A stretch of 64,000 nt of DNA from Ardenticatenaceae bacterium (lineage in GTDB: Bacteria; Chloroflexota; Anaerolineae; Promineifilales; Promineifilaceae), in assembly GCA_020634245.1 (NCBI GenBank), contig JACKCC010000020.1:62001-126000 (forward strand), read 5' to 3'. The notes beneath the pieces are model-generated. The model had not been told where the DNA came from and searched no databases. It saw only the letters and a program-made list of their open reading frames with translations. Positions 18,136 through 26,817 of the stretch are shown piece by piece. The position numbers and the translations under genes are program-made. How positions within the stretch are numbered: the stretch's first letter is position 1; every line of letters starts with the position of its first letter.

Positions 18136-19698
18136 ATGCGAAATAAAATTGTCCGTTTCACAATTTTGAATCAACCTTATTCACTCCTTTTGTTGCTGGG
18201 CTGCATTGCTCTGGCTGTTGGCTTGCGCGTCTGGGGACTGAATTTTGGTCTGCCCTATGTTTACCATCCTGATGAAGTTGTTGCCATCAACGGCGCTCAA
18301 CATATGATAAAAACGGGTGATTGGAACCCTCATTTTTTTCATTGGCCTTCGCTAATCTTTTATCTAAATGCTGTTTTGTATGAGCTGCATTTCCTAATTG
18401 GTAAACTGTTAGGGCTGTTTCAATCAACTGGGGATATTCCAGCGCCTGTTATGTTGGGAATGGCTGTAGGCTATATGCCCATGCCCAGCATCTGGCTGTT
18501 AAGCCGGGTGTTAACGATGAGCCTGGGCGTAGGGGCGGTGATTCTTGCTTTTTTGAACGGCCGTACCCTGATGGGGAAAACGGCCATTGGTCTTTTGGCG
18601 GCGTTCCTGGTTGCTATCTCGCCGACAAACGTTGCCAACAGTCGGTTTGTTACTCCGGATACGTTTGCCACTTTCTTTCTGATGCTGGCCTTTTACGGCA
18701 CGATTCACGTGTTCCAAACGGGTCAAACGCGCTATTACGTCTTGAACGGCATCGCCATCGGTCTGGCCGTTTCATCAAAATACAATGCGGCGCTGGTTGC
18801 GATTCCTTTTCTCCTGGCCCATTTTCACTTTCATGGCTTAAAAGGCATAAAAGATCCGCGCCTGTACGGAACTGGCATCCTCAGCATCGCTGCCTTTTTC
18901 GCCACCACGCCCTATGCTATCCTGGACTGGCCCACATTTTGGGAAGCGCTCCAGTTTGATGCCGCTCATTACAGCACTGGCCATGCTGGGATGGAAGGCA
19001 ATACGCTGAGCTGGTATCTCTCCTATTTATGGCGCGTTGAAGGGCTGGTTTTTATTCTGGCAGTGTTGGAAATTGGACGGGGTATTTACGGCCGTTCCCG
19101 GAAAACAATTCTTCTGGCACTATTCCCTGTCATCTACTTTGCATTCATCAGCAGCATGGTGGTCCGCAACGACCGGACACTGCTGCCAGCCATCCCTTTT
19201 TTCATTCTCCTGGTAGCTAATTTGTTGGTGGCCGTCTATGACTGGCTAAGGCAAAAACCCTTATCTTGGCGGCGTTATGGCACAGCGGCACTTATAATGG
19301 TGACGGCCGTTACCATTATCATCCCTTTGAATACCACCATAAAAACCGGCCGCCGGATTACGGCCGTTGACAGCCGAGAAACCGCCCGTGTCTGGATTGC
19401 CGAGAATTTACCGCCAGGAGCCAAAATAACTTTTGAATCCTACGCCCCCTACATTGATCCCGGCCAGTTTACAGTTCAATATATCAACGACATGAAAGTC
19501 AATCCGTTAGAAGTGTATAAAGCCGATGGAACCGATTACCTGGTATTTAGCGCCGGCAGTTACCGCCGCTTCTTCAATGACCCGGAGAGATACGCCAACG
19601 AAATCGCGATCTATGAACAATTATGGTCGCAGTTAGAATCAGTCAAGATTTTCAACGACGGCGATTTTGAGATACGAATTTATGCAATCCCAAAGTAA
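18136..19698 (+). CDS. GT39/ArnT-like membrane glycosyltransferase
   Basis: A 520-residue polytopic membrane protein of the GT-C fold. The first external loop has YHPDEVVAINGAQHMIKTGDWNPHFFHWPS, with the acidic DE typical of dolichyl- or polyprenyl-phosphate-sugar-dependent transferases. About ten further hydrophobic helices and a soluble C-terminal domain (about 400-520) follow. It would move a sugar from a lipid carrier to a protein or glycan outside the membrane. Donor and acceptor are unknown. No SD precedes the ATG. It stands alone between a divergent lipoprotein gene and a TPR gene. Confidence 0.85.
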   Translation: MRNKIVRFTILNQPYSLLLLLGCIALAVGLRVWGLNFGLPYVYHPDEVVAINGAQHMIKTGDWNPHFFHWPSLIFYLNAVLYELHFLIGKLLGLFQSTGDIPAPVMLGMAVGYMPMPSIWLLSRVLTMSLGVGAVILAFLNGRTLMGKTAIGLLAAFLVAISPTNVANSRFVTPDTFATFFLMLAFYGTIHVFQTGQTRYYVLNGIAIGLAVSSKYNAALVAIPFLLAHFHFHGLKGIKDPRLYGTGILSIAAFFATTPYAILDWPTFWEALQFDAAHYSTGHAGMEGNTLSWYLSYLWRVEGLVFILAVLEIGRGIYGRSRKTILLALFPVIYFAFISSMVVRNDRTLLPAIPFFILLVANLLVAVYDWLRQKPLSWRRYGTAALIMVTAVTIIIPLNTTIKTGRRITAVDSRETARVWIAENLPPGAKITFESYAPYIDPGQFTVQYINDMKVNPLEVYKADGTDYLVFSAGSYRRFFNDPERYANEIAIYEQLWSQLESVKIFNDGDFEIRIYAIPK

Positions 19699-19773
19699 TA
19701 TGATTTTAATGAATCCAATCACTAATCCCCATATTTGAATCGCTTTGTCAAGAATGCGATACGAACCTGCAAA

Positions 19774-20259
19774 ATGAGTGACGAAACTGCCCGACAGCAA
19801 GCCAAAATATTATTTGACCAGGCCTACCGCCTGCAAATGAGAGGCGAACTGGCCCATGCCATCAACCTGTACAAACGCGCCATCAACATATTTCCCACGG
19901 CCGAAGCATACACCTTTCTGGGCTGGACATATGGCATGCTCAAACGGTTCGATGAAGCCATTGACATGTGTCATCAGGCCATTGCCACCGATCCCACATT
20001 TGGCAACCCGTACAACGACATTGGCGCTTATTTAATCGAACAAAAAAAGTGGAAAGAAGCGATCCCCTGGCTGGAAAAAGCAATTGAAGCACCACGTTAT
20101 GATGCCCGGCAGTACCCTTACATGAATTTGGGGCGTGTTTATGAACATCTGGGGCAATACCATACCGCATTAACCTGTTACGATAATGCGTTGGCCATTC
20201 ATCCATTTTATCTTTCAGCCCGTTGGGCCAAATATGCGTTACTGGGCAAAATGAATTAG
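19774..20259 (+). CDS. Tetratricopeptide-repeat protein
   Basis: A 161-residue protein, almost wholly TPR helices: A..LF.QAY.L...G.L..AI.LYK.AI, then AYTFLGWTYGMLKRFDEAIDMCHQAI, a third with NDIGAYLIEQKKWKEAIPWLEKAI, and a fourth ending in ALAIHPFYLSARW. It is a protein-interaction scaffold; the partner is unknown. The ATG at 19774 (MSDETARQQ) is preferred over a TTG 13 codons earlier. Neither has a clear SD. Confidence 0.85.
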   Translation: MSDETARQQAKILFDQAYRLQMRGELAHAINLYKRAINIFPTAEAYTFLGWTYGMLKRFDEAIDMCHQAIATDPTFGNPYNDIGAYLIEQKKWKEAIPWLEKAIEAPRYDARQYPYMNLGRVYEHLGQYHTALTCYDNALAIHPFYLSARWAKYALLGKMN

Positions 20260-20344
20260 GGCGGGGATTTTTACCAAGCCGTGCTAAAAATTTGTTTATC
20301 TCGCCGAGAAAACCTCCTTTATTCACCGATAGTTGGTCCATTTC

Positions 20345-20417
20345 ACACTGTCATATTATAGTTTAACACTGTCAAAATATTTTTTCACGGTGTCATATTT
20401 ATTTTTGACAGTGTCAA
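20345..20417. repeat. Four direct repeats with exact 21-bp period (ACxxTGTCA)
   Basis: ACACTGTCA at 20345 and 20366, ACGGTGTCA at 20387 and ACAGTGTCA at 20408 start exactly 21 bases apart, with AT-rich spacers. The last lies in a palindrome TTGACA-G-TGTCAA (20405-20417). The array sits between the convergent TPR and DUF1684 genes. The spacing equals two helical turns, so a row of same-face protein sites is plausible. No other feature is seen in 20260-20494 apart from one ACGGCCGT copy. Confidence 0.8.
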
Positions 20418-20494
20418 ACTATACCGATGTCAGGCTCAGAATAGATTTATAAGCTGATTGGAGCTGTTTTTTCTTGGGACAAACGGCCGTTCCC

Positions 20495-21025
20495 TCAATG
20501 ATCAAATTTCTTTTCCCCAGCTCGGATTGGCACGATTAGCCAATTCTCACGGGGTGGCAGCGGGCAGCTGTAGTTGGCATTATAGGCGCAATAAGGGTTG
20601 TAACAGAAGTTAAAGTCAATCTCAACCTCGGTTTCCGAAATCGGCTGCAAACCGGGGCGGTGGTTGTCCATGTACCGGCCGGCGCCATACGTCTCTTTAC
20701 CGCTGGTCGCATCTCGAAATGGCATGAAGAAATCTTCGCCATACAGGTCGCTGTAGATGGTTAAAGCAACCTCTTCACCATCTACCAGAAATTGAAAGCG
20801 CCCCCAGCGGCGATACAAACGGCTGTCACCAGTGCTGGTTTCCATTTCGATGAATGGCTCATCATCGGCGAATCGCTGGACAACGGCCGTAAACACCAAT
20901 TCCTCGTTGTCATCATAATAATCCAGCCCTCTAAAGGCTGCCCGCTGTTCCCAGGTCAAAGGGGATTGCGGGTGATTGGCTAAAAAATCATCAATTTGGT
21001 CGCGTAAATCTTGCAATTCGTTCAT
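20495..21025 (-). CDS. DUF1684-family protein
   Basis: A 176-residue protein that matches DUF1684 at its C-terminus: IDFNFCYNPYCAYNANYSCPLPP, then ENWLIVPIRAGEK, with a GAGRYMDNHRPG block before it. The family is widespread in bacteria and has no settled function. GGAGG lies eight bases before the ATG at 21025 (MNELQDL), which fixes the start. Confidence 0.88.
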   Translation of the reverse strand: MNELQDLRDQIDDFLANHPQSPLTWEQRAAFRGLDYYDDNEELVFTAVVQRFADDEPFIEMETSTGDSRLYRRWGRFQFLVDGEEVALTIYSDLYGEDFFMPFRDATSGKETYGAGRYMDNHRPGLQPISETEVEIDFNFCYNPYCAYNANYSCPLPPRENWLIVPIRAGEKKFDH

Positions 21026-21149
21026 CTTAATTTCCTCCAAGACTCAAATTTTAGCCTTTCGGCATCCAATCAAGCCACCTATTTGACGACTCTGCCGGTC
21101 ACACTCTTACATTTTGCTCCGCCATTCTACCTGTGTAACAATTTGAGTG

Positions 21150-21962
21150 ATGAGTACAAACAAAAATGATCTGGCACAATCCTGGTCGCTGATTGCCCCC
21201 GATTTCGACCAAATCGGACCGCCATTTTTTGCGCAAACCGGCCGCCAACTGGTGGAATCGACGGAGGTCAGGACAGGCGACCGTATATTAGATGCCGCTG
21301 CTGGCCGGGGCGCGGTTTTATTTGCTGCGGCGGAAAAGGTGGGAAGCAACGGCCGTATCGTTGGTATTGATTTGGCGGAAGGGATGCTCAGGAACACGGC
21401 CGTTGACCTCCGAACAGCCCATCAACCTGTCTCCCTGGCCCAAATGGACGCTGAACACCTGGCTTTTGCCGATGCCGCTTTCGATGTTGTGCTCTGTGGC
21501 CATGCCATTTTTTACTTTCCGCCAGCAATCCAAGAATTCCGCCGCGTCCTGCGCCCTGGCGGGAAAATCGGGCTAACCATCGTTGCCGCTGGCACTTTCG
21601 ATTGGTTGTGGCAGTTGTTTGCCGCTTACCAGCCAATTGAAGAACCCGCCGGCGAAGAAGAACCGGTCATCAACACGCGCAAAGGGCTGAAATGGCGGCT
21701 GGAGTTGGCCGGATTGGAACAAATTCGTGTGTGGGAAGAAACGGCCGTTTATATATACACTGACGAAGAAACCTGGTGGCAAAACTTATGGGCATTGGGA
21801 ACCCGCCATACCCTGGAAACAATGAAACCAGCCCAACAGCAGCAGTTCAAACAAGACCTGTTTCAAAAACTCCAGATGTTCCGGCAGCCAGATGGCGTTC
21901 ATATTCCAATCAGCACATTATTCGCCACCGCCTTGAAGCCAGAGGCACTGCCTAATGAGTAA
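21150..21962 (+). CDS. Class I SAM-dependent methyltransferase (UbiE-like)
   Basis: A 270-residue protein. The SAM-binding motif I is RILDAAAGRGAVLF (about 50-63), motif II region VGIDLAEGML, and the post-II MDAEHLAFADAAFDVVLCGHAIFYF matches Methyltransf_11 proteins. The substrate is unknown. The next gene starts inside its last codons (21955), so the two are translationally coupled. The start at 21150 gives MSTNKND; a GTG three bases upstream is possible. Confidence 0.88.
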   Translation: MSTNKNDLAQSWSLIAPDFDQIGPPFFAQTGRQLVESTEVRTGDRILDAAAGRGAVLFAAAEKVGSNGRIVGIDLAEGMLRNTAVDLRTAHQPVSLAQMDAEHLAFADAAFDVVLCGHAIFYFPPAIQEFRRVLRPGGKIGLTIVAAGTFDWLWQLFAAYQPIEEPAGEEEPVINTRKGLKWRLELAGLEQIRVWEETAVYIYTDEETWWQNLWALGTRHTLETMKPAQQQQFKQDLFQKLQMFRQPDGVHIPISTLFATALKPEALPNE

Positions 21963-22629
21963 GCACGATCAAGAATACGGCCAGGAACTCTTCGAACGAT
22001 TACAACGAATTGCGGAAGGCAATTTGCAATACCCGGCCACCCCGCCGGCCATCGATCCGCACCCGCTGGCGCTGTATCCGCCCGCGCCCCGCGAACTGCG
22101 TAAAATGAAGAAATTCCGCTTCCAACTGCTGCATCGCTGGCTCACAGACCATTTCGAACCCTGCCGGGCGGCCGATATTGGCGGCGGGAAAGGATTACTG
22201 GCTTATTTGTTGCAGGAAAGTGGCTGGGAAACGGCCGTAATCGACCCCGCGCCCCAATCCCTGCCCGACAAATTCAAAGACATCAGCACTGGCCAACGCA
22301 TCCGCACACCAAACAATGCCCGCGTCCGCCACATCAATCGGGAATTCGACGAAGCGATGGCCCAGGAGTTTGACCTGCTCATCGGGATGCACGCCCACGG
22401 CTGCAACGCTCAAATTATCGATGCAGCCGCCAAATTTGGCTGCGGTTTCATTCTTTTCCCCTGCTGCGTCATCGATGAACCATTTTACCCGCCCATTGGT
22501 GCAACCTGGCTGGAAAGTGTCGCCGATTATGCCGTCCGCCAGGGCCACGATATCTTTCCCTTTAGATTAAATTTCAAAGGGCAAAACATCGGCCTAGCGG
22601 CTCCCGGTCGCTGCCAATTAAAATCTTAA
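21955..22629 (+). CDS. Second methyltransferase-like protein, coupled to the first
   Basis: A 224-residue protein with a Rossmann-type SAM motif ADIGGGKGLLAYLL (about 60-73), an acidic loop at VIDPAPQSL, and DLLIGMHAHGC in the position of motif IV. FILFPCCVIDEPF follows. The pattern fits small DUF-type methyltransferases (Methyltransf_32-like, tentative). It overlaps the upstream methyltransferase gene by 8 bases, so they are likely made together. The 3' end overlaps the convergent SDR gene by 4 bases. Confidence 0.7.
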   Translation: MSKHDQEYGQELFERLQRIAEGNLQYPATPPAIDPHPLALYPPAPRELRKMKKFRFQLLHRWLTDHFEPCRAADIGGGKGLLAYLLQESGWETAVIDPAPQSLPDKFKDISTGQRIRTPNNARVRHINREFDEAMAQEFDLLIGMHAHGCNAQIIDAAAKFGCGFILFPCCVIDEPFYPPIGATWLESVADYAVRQGHDIFPFRLNFKGQNIGLAAPGRCQLKS

Positions 22630-23540
22630 CGGCCGTTTCCCACATACTTCATCGTCAAGGCCATCACCTGCGCAATGTTTTCTTTATCCCGGCTGTACTT
22701 GGATGATTGAACGATATGCTCCGGATCATCAAAGTAGCTACCCGTCGTCTGGCTGACCGCTGGTGACGTGGCCAGATAAGTGTAAGTCTCGGCCATTTTG
22801 GCTGGCAAGATGGCGAATTTGCTCTTCATTGCATACGCCTTTTGCGCCAGTTTAGGCATGTTGGGATAACGTGACGCTACATCGATTTGCACATTAGTGA
22901 CACGGATGGAATTGACGGTAACGCCTGCACTGAGAGCGGACACAATGTCCGTCGCCGAAGTGGCCGTGTCCCTCAACTGATCCGCCAGCCAACAGGTATA
23001 CATCACCTGGGCCAGCTTCGATTGATAGTACGCCTTCTGCACACTAAATTTGCGCCGGGCAAACTCCGGATCGGTCAAATCGACCCGCAAAAAAGGGTAG
23101 GCCGTCAACCCTTTGGATGAAATCGTGATGATCCGCCCCTGCTCGCTCCGTTTGACGGCCGGCAGCAGCAAATCCGTCAACAGCACCGGACCAACGTGAT
23201 TGGTCGCCCACACTGTTTCAACACCCTCTTCGGTCAGCACCCGCTCCTTTTGCCGGATGTCGAACATTGCCGCATTGTGGATGAGAACATCCAGCACCTC
23301 ATATTTGGTTAAAAACGCCGCCGCAAACGCTCGAATCGAAGATTGCAGCGACATATCCACCAGCATCAATTCCACTGCCTCGCTGCCCGACTCGCGGCGC
23401 ACTTCCTGTAACGCTGCTTCGCCCCGCGCCTGACTGCGGCAGGCCATGATGACCCGATACCCTTTTTGCGCAATTTGCACGGCCGCTTCCTTGCCAATAC
23501 CGGAATTCGCCCCGGTGATGATGCCTGTTTTTTGCTTCAT
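22626..23540 (-). CDS. Short-chain dehydrogenase/reductase
   Basis: A 304-residue Rossmann-fold oxidoreductase. The cofactor motif is TGANSGIGKEAA (about 9-20), the NNAG equivalent is IHNAAMF, and the catalytic Ser lies in ITISSKG. The Y-x-x-x-K pair is in AYYQSKLAQ. The arginine in ACRSQARGE favours NADP(H). It resembles retinol-dehydrogenase-like SDRs; the substrate is unknown. It converges on the methyltransferase pair. Confidence 0.88.
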   Translation of the reverse strand: MKQKTGIITGANSGIGKEAAVQIAQKGYRVIMACRSQARGEAALQEVRRESGSEAVELMLVDMSLQSSIRAFAAAFLTKYEVLDVLIHNAAMFDIRQKERVLTEEGVETVWATNHVGPVLLTDLLLPAVKRSEQGRIITISSKGLTAYPFLRVDLTDPEFARRKFSVQKAYYQSKLAQVMYTCWLADQLRDTATSATDIVSALSAGVTVNSIRVTNVQIDVASRYPNMPKLAQKAYAMKSKFAILPAKMAETYTYLATSPAVSQTTGSYFDDPEHIVQSSKYSRDKENIAQVMALTMKYVGNGR

Positions 23541-23639
23541 TTCGTTTCCTTTGCCGCCAGCAACCTGATGACCTGCCAGCCTTGCCTCAAAATATTAACC
23601 TGTTTTACAGGTGGTAACGGCCGTTGTCAATATGAGAGC

Positions 23640-23702
23640 AGTGCCAGGCACAGGGCAGCAAGTTTTGCCCATCTGGACTATTTCCACCCTGTGCCTGGCA
23701 CT
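23640..23702. repeat. Perfect 16-bp inverted repeat
   Basis: AGTGCCAGGCACAGGG (23640-23655) and its exact complement (23687-23702) enclose a 31-base loop. AGTGACTGTCACT follows at 23717. It lies in the divergent gap between the SDR and the molybdenum hydroxylase genes. It looks like a small dispersed palindrome; a related AGTGACTG/CAGTCACT pair is at 44199-44264. Confidence 0.75.
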
Positions 23703-23789
23703 TAGCAAAAAAGTGACTGTCACTCGCGACGCAATTCAGGTAAAATACAGGCATCGTCTTGAGTTCCCATCTGAAAAAAGGATATGCCC

Positions 23790-26747
23790 ATGACAATCTC
23801 ACTGAATATCAACAACCAACAAGTCGAAATCGCCGCCTCCCCCACAGTCACCCTCATGGCCGCTTTGCGGCAGGCCGGCTTTTTTAGCGTCCGCTTCGGC
23901 AGCGACGATGGCCAAACTGGAGCCGCTGCCGTTCTAATCGATGGCCAACTTGTCAACAGCGACACGATGCTGGCCGGGCAAGCCATTGGCCATCACATCG
24001 AAACCGTCGAAGGACTGACGGAGCGCGTCGGTGAACTGCATCCCATCCAAAAAGCATTCATCGAAACCGGCGCCATCCAATCCGGCTACTCCACTCCGGC
24101 CATGATTTTGACCGCCAAAGCCCTCATCGCCCGCAATCCCAGCCCAACTGAGGCCGATGTGCGCGAGGCGCTGTCCGGCATTTTGTGCCGCGAAACTGGC
24201 TACGTCAAGCCGGTGGAAGCCGTTTTGCGCGCCGCCGCCTATCTGCGCGGCGAAGACGTGCCCCCTTACGACGGTCCGCAAATCGTCGATGCCAGCTATT
24301 TTGTGGAACATCCCCCGGCCGACAATGGCGATGACATGGATAGCCCGGAACTGGCCGGTGGCAGCCAGCAGCCAACTACGACCCAGACCAAACCCCAAAC
24401 CGACATTGAACTGAAATCTGGCGTGCCGGAAACGGCCGTTGTCGGCAAATCAGAAACCAAAGTCGATGCCATCAAACTGGCCAAAGGCAACCCGGCCTTC
24501 GTCGATGACATCGAGATGCGGGGCATGTTATATGCCAAACTGCTCACCAGTCCCCACGCCCATGCCAACATTTTAGACATCGATGACAGTGAAGCCGTCG
24601 CCCTGCCCGGAGTCCGTGCCGTCATCCATTACAAAAATATCGAACGCGTCAAATATGCTTCCGGCGGGCAAAGCTACCCCAATCCGCCGCCTTATGATCA
24701 GGTCAGCTTCGATACAAAAGTACGCTACGTGGGCGATCGAGTAGCGGCCGTTGCCGCCGACACCCTGGAAATCGCCGAAGCAGCGCTCAAACTCATCAAA
24801 GTGGATTACGAAGTGCTGCCCGCCGTCTTCGACGAAAACGAAGCGATTAAACCGGGGGCACCGATCATCCACGATGAAGAAGACACACTGGACATCCACG
24901 ACGCCAGCCGCAACATCGTCCACCACATCGAAGCTGAACTGGGCGATGTGGAGCAGGGCTTCGCCGAATCGGACCACGTGTTTGAGCGCACCTACTACGT
25001 CCATCAAGTGCAGCAAGCGCCCATCGAACCGCACATCGCCATCAGTTGGTGGGACGAAGATGAGCGGCTGGTCATCCGCACCAGCACGCAGGTGCCGTTC
25101 CACACCCGGCGCATGGTGGCTCCGCTGCTAGGTCTGCCCGTGCGCCAGATTCGGGTCATCAAACCGCGCATTGGCGGCGGTTTTGGCGTTAAACAAGAGA
25201 TGCTTCTGGAAGACATCGTCGGTCATCTGACCATCAAAACCGGCCGTCCGGTGCGGATGGAATTGACCCGTTCCGAGGAGTTCCGCAGCAGCCGTACCCG
25301 CCATCCCCAATCTGTCACCTGGAAAACAGGCGTTATGGCCGATGGTACGCTGCACAGCCAGCAGTACAAAATGGTGGCCAACACCGGCGCGTATGGCAGT
25401 CACGGATTGACCGTGCAAACCGTTTCCGGCCTGCGCGGCCTGAGCAGCTACAACTGCCCCAACCGTGAATTTGACTGCATCGTTGCCTACACGAATATTC
25501 CCGTCCCCGGCGCCTATCGCGGTTACGGCGCACCGCAGGCCCTCTTTGCCCTGGAAAACCACATGGATGAAATTGCCTACGAATTGGGCATGGATCCCAT
25601 CGAATTCCGACGTAAAAACTGGGTTCAGGCCGGCGACCCGCTGTCTATCGCCCCACTGTTGGGCGAAGGCGAAAAGGAAACGGTTGTGGACGTGCCCTAC
25701 ATCGAATCGTGCGGCCTGAATGAATGCTTTGAGCAGGGGATGAAGGCCATCGAGTGGGAGCGTAAATACCAACCGGGCTGGCACGAAGTCCCCGGCAAAC
25801 CGCACGTGCGGCGCGGGCTGGGCGCGGCGATGTGCATGCACGGCACAGCGATTCCCGGTCTGGACATGGGCGGCGCATCCATCAAAATGAATGATGACGG
25901 CTCGTTTAACGTCCTCGTGGGTGCGACCGATTTGGGCACTGGCTCGGACACAGTGCTGGGGCAGATGGCGGCCGAAGTTTTGGGCGTGCCATTAGCCGAT
26001 ATTTTGATGTATTCCAGCGACACGGACATGACGCCGTTTGATGTGGGCGCTTATGCCAGCAGCACGACGTACATTTCGGGCACGGCCGTTAAAAAAGCCG
26101 CCGAACAAGTAGCCGAACAAATCAAGGAACGGGCCGCGCTCATGCTGGAATTGGACACGTGGGACGATATTCGATTGGAAAATAAACAGGCTGTGGCCCC
26201 TGACGGACGTTCCGTCAGTCTGGAGAAAATCGCCCTGCACAGCCTGCACCAAGAAGACCAGCGCCAAATCATGGCCAACGCCAGCTACGTCAGCGCCGCC
26301 TCGCCGCCGCCCTTTGCCGGGCAGTTCGCCGAAGTGGAAGTGGACACAGAAACCGGCCAGGTCACGGTTACTAAACTAGTCATGGCTGTCGATGCCGGCG
26401 TGCCCATTAATCCGCTGACAGCCAGCGGCCAGGTGGAAGGCGGCATGGTGCAAGCCCTGGGCTACGGCCACTGCGAAGAGATGGCCTATGATGAAACGGG
26501 CAATCTGATCAATGACGAATTTGGCCCCTACCACATCTACCGTGCCGACGAAATGCCCTGGATGAAGGCGATTTTGGTACAGACCAATGAGCCAACCGGC
26601 CCGTTTGGGGCCAAAGCGATTGCCGAAATCCCCAAGGACGGCGTGGCCCCGGCGCTGGCCAACGCCATTTTCGACGCGACCGGTGTGCGTATTCGCAGTA
26701 TTCCGTTTACACCGCAGCGGGTATACGCGGAGCTAAAAACGATTTGA
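23790..26747 (+). CDS. Fused xanthine-dehydrogenase-family molybdenum hydroxylase lacking Fe-S ligands
   Basis: A 985-residue protein that joins a small-subunit-like part (about 1-165) to a large molybdopterin subunit. Numbering from MPM at 23784. The ferredoxin-type segment SVRFGSDDGQTGAAAVLIDG aligns with the usual GCxxGxCGAC pattern, but its cysteines are Ser40, Thr45, Ala48 and Asp60. In the second cluster domain QSGYSTPAMIL and GILCRETGY show Ser100, Ser103 and Glu137, leaving only Cys135. The molybdenum part keeps GGGFGVKQ, GAYRGYGAPQ and the late AIAEIPKDGVAP, with the likely catalytic Glu. The start at 23790 has AAAGGA seven bases upstream; the ATG at 23784 is too close. No FAD subunit or maturation gene (XdhC, CoxL partners) is adjacent. 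How electrons leave the enzyme is unclear. Confidence 0.9.
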   Translation: MTISLNINNQQVEIAASPTVTLMAALRQAGFFSVRFGSDDGQTGAAAVLIDGQLVNSDTMLAGQAIGHHIETVEGLTERVGELHPIQKAFIETGAIQSGYSTPAMILTAKALIARNPSPTEADVREALSGILCRETGYVKPVEAVLRAAAYLRGEDVPPYDGPQIVDASYFVEHPPADNGDDMDSPELAGGSQQPTTTQTKPQTDIELKSGVPETAVVGKSETKVDAIKLAKGNPAFVDDIEMRGMLYAKLLTSPHAHANILDIDDSEAVALPGVRAVIHYKNIERVKYASGGQSYPNPPPYDQVSFDTKVRYVGDRVAAVAADTLEIAEAALKLIKVDYEVLPAVFDENEAIKPGAPIIHDEEDTLDIHDASRNIVHHIEAELGDVEQGFAESDHVFERTYYVHQVQQAPIEPHIAISWWDEDERLVIRTSTQVPFHTRRMVAPLLGLPVRQIRVIKPRIGGGFGVKQEMLLEDIVGHLTIKTGRPVRMELTRSEEFRSSRTRHPQSVTWKTGVMADGTLHSQQYKMVANTGAYGSHGLTVQTVSGLRGLSSYNCPNREFDCIVAYTNIPVPGAYRGYGAPQALFALENHMDEIAYELGMDPIEFRRKNWVQAGDPLSIAPLLGEGEKETVVDVPYIESCGLNECFEQGMKAIEWERKYQPGWHEVPGKPHVRRGLGAAMCMHGTAIPGLDMGGASIKMNDDGSFNVLVGATDLGTGSDTVLGQMAAEVLGVPLADILMYSSDTDMTPFDVGAYASSTTYISGTAVKKAAEQVAEQIKERAALMLELDTWDDIRLENKQAVAPDGRSVSLEKIALHSLHQEDQRQIMANASYVSAASPPPFAGQFAEVEVDTETGQVTVTKLVMAVDAGVPINPLTASGQVEGGMVQALGYGHCEEMAYDETGNLINDEFGPYHIYRADEMPWMKAILVQTNEPTGPFGAKAIAEIPKDGVAPALANAIFDATGVRIRSIPFTPQRVYAELKTI

Positions 26748-26761
26748 CAAATCGTTCAACA

Positions 26762-26798
26762 AAAAACGGCCGTTTCTGGTGTGGAAACGGCCGTTTTT
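26762..26798. terminator. Bidirectional terminator built on two ACGGCCGT copies
   Basis: AAAAACGGCCGTTTC and GAAACGGCCGTTTTT form a 15-bp perfect stem with a 7-base loop between two convergent genes. The A and T ends give a T run on either strand. Confidence 0.85.
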
Positions 26799-26817
26799 CA
26801 TTCCACCCAACTCAACA

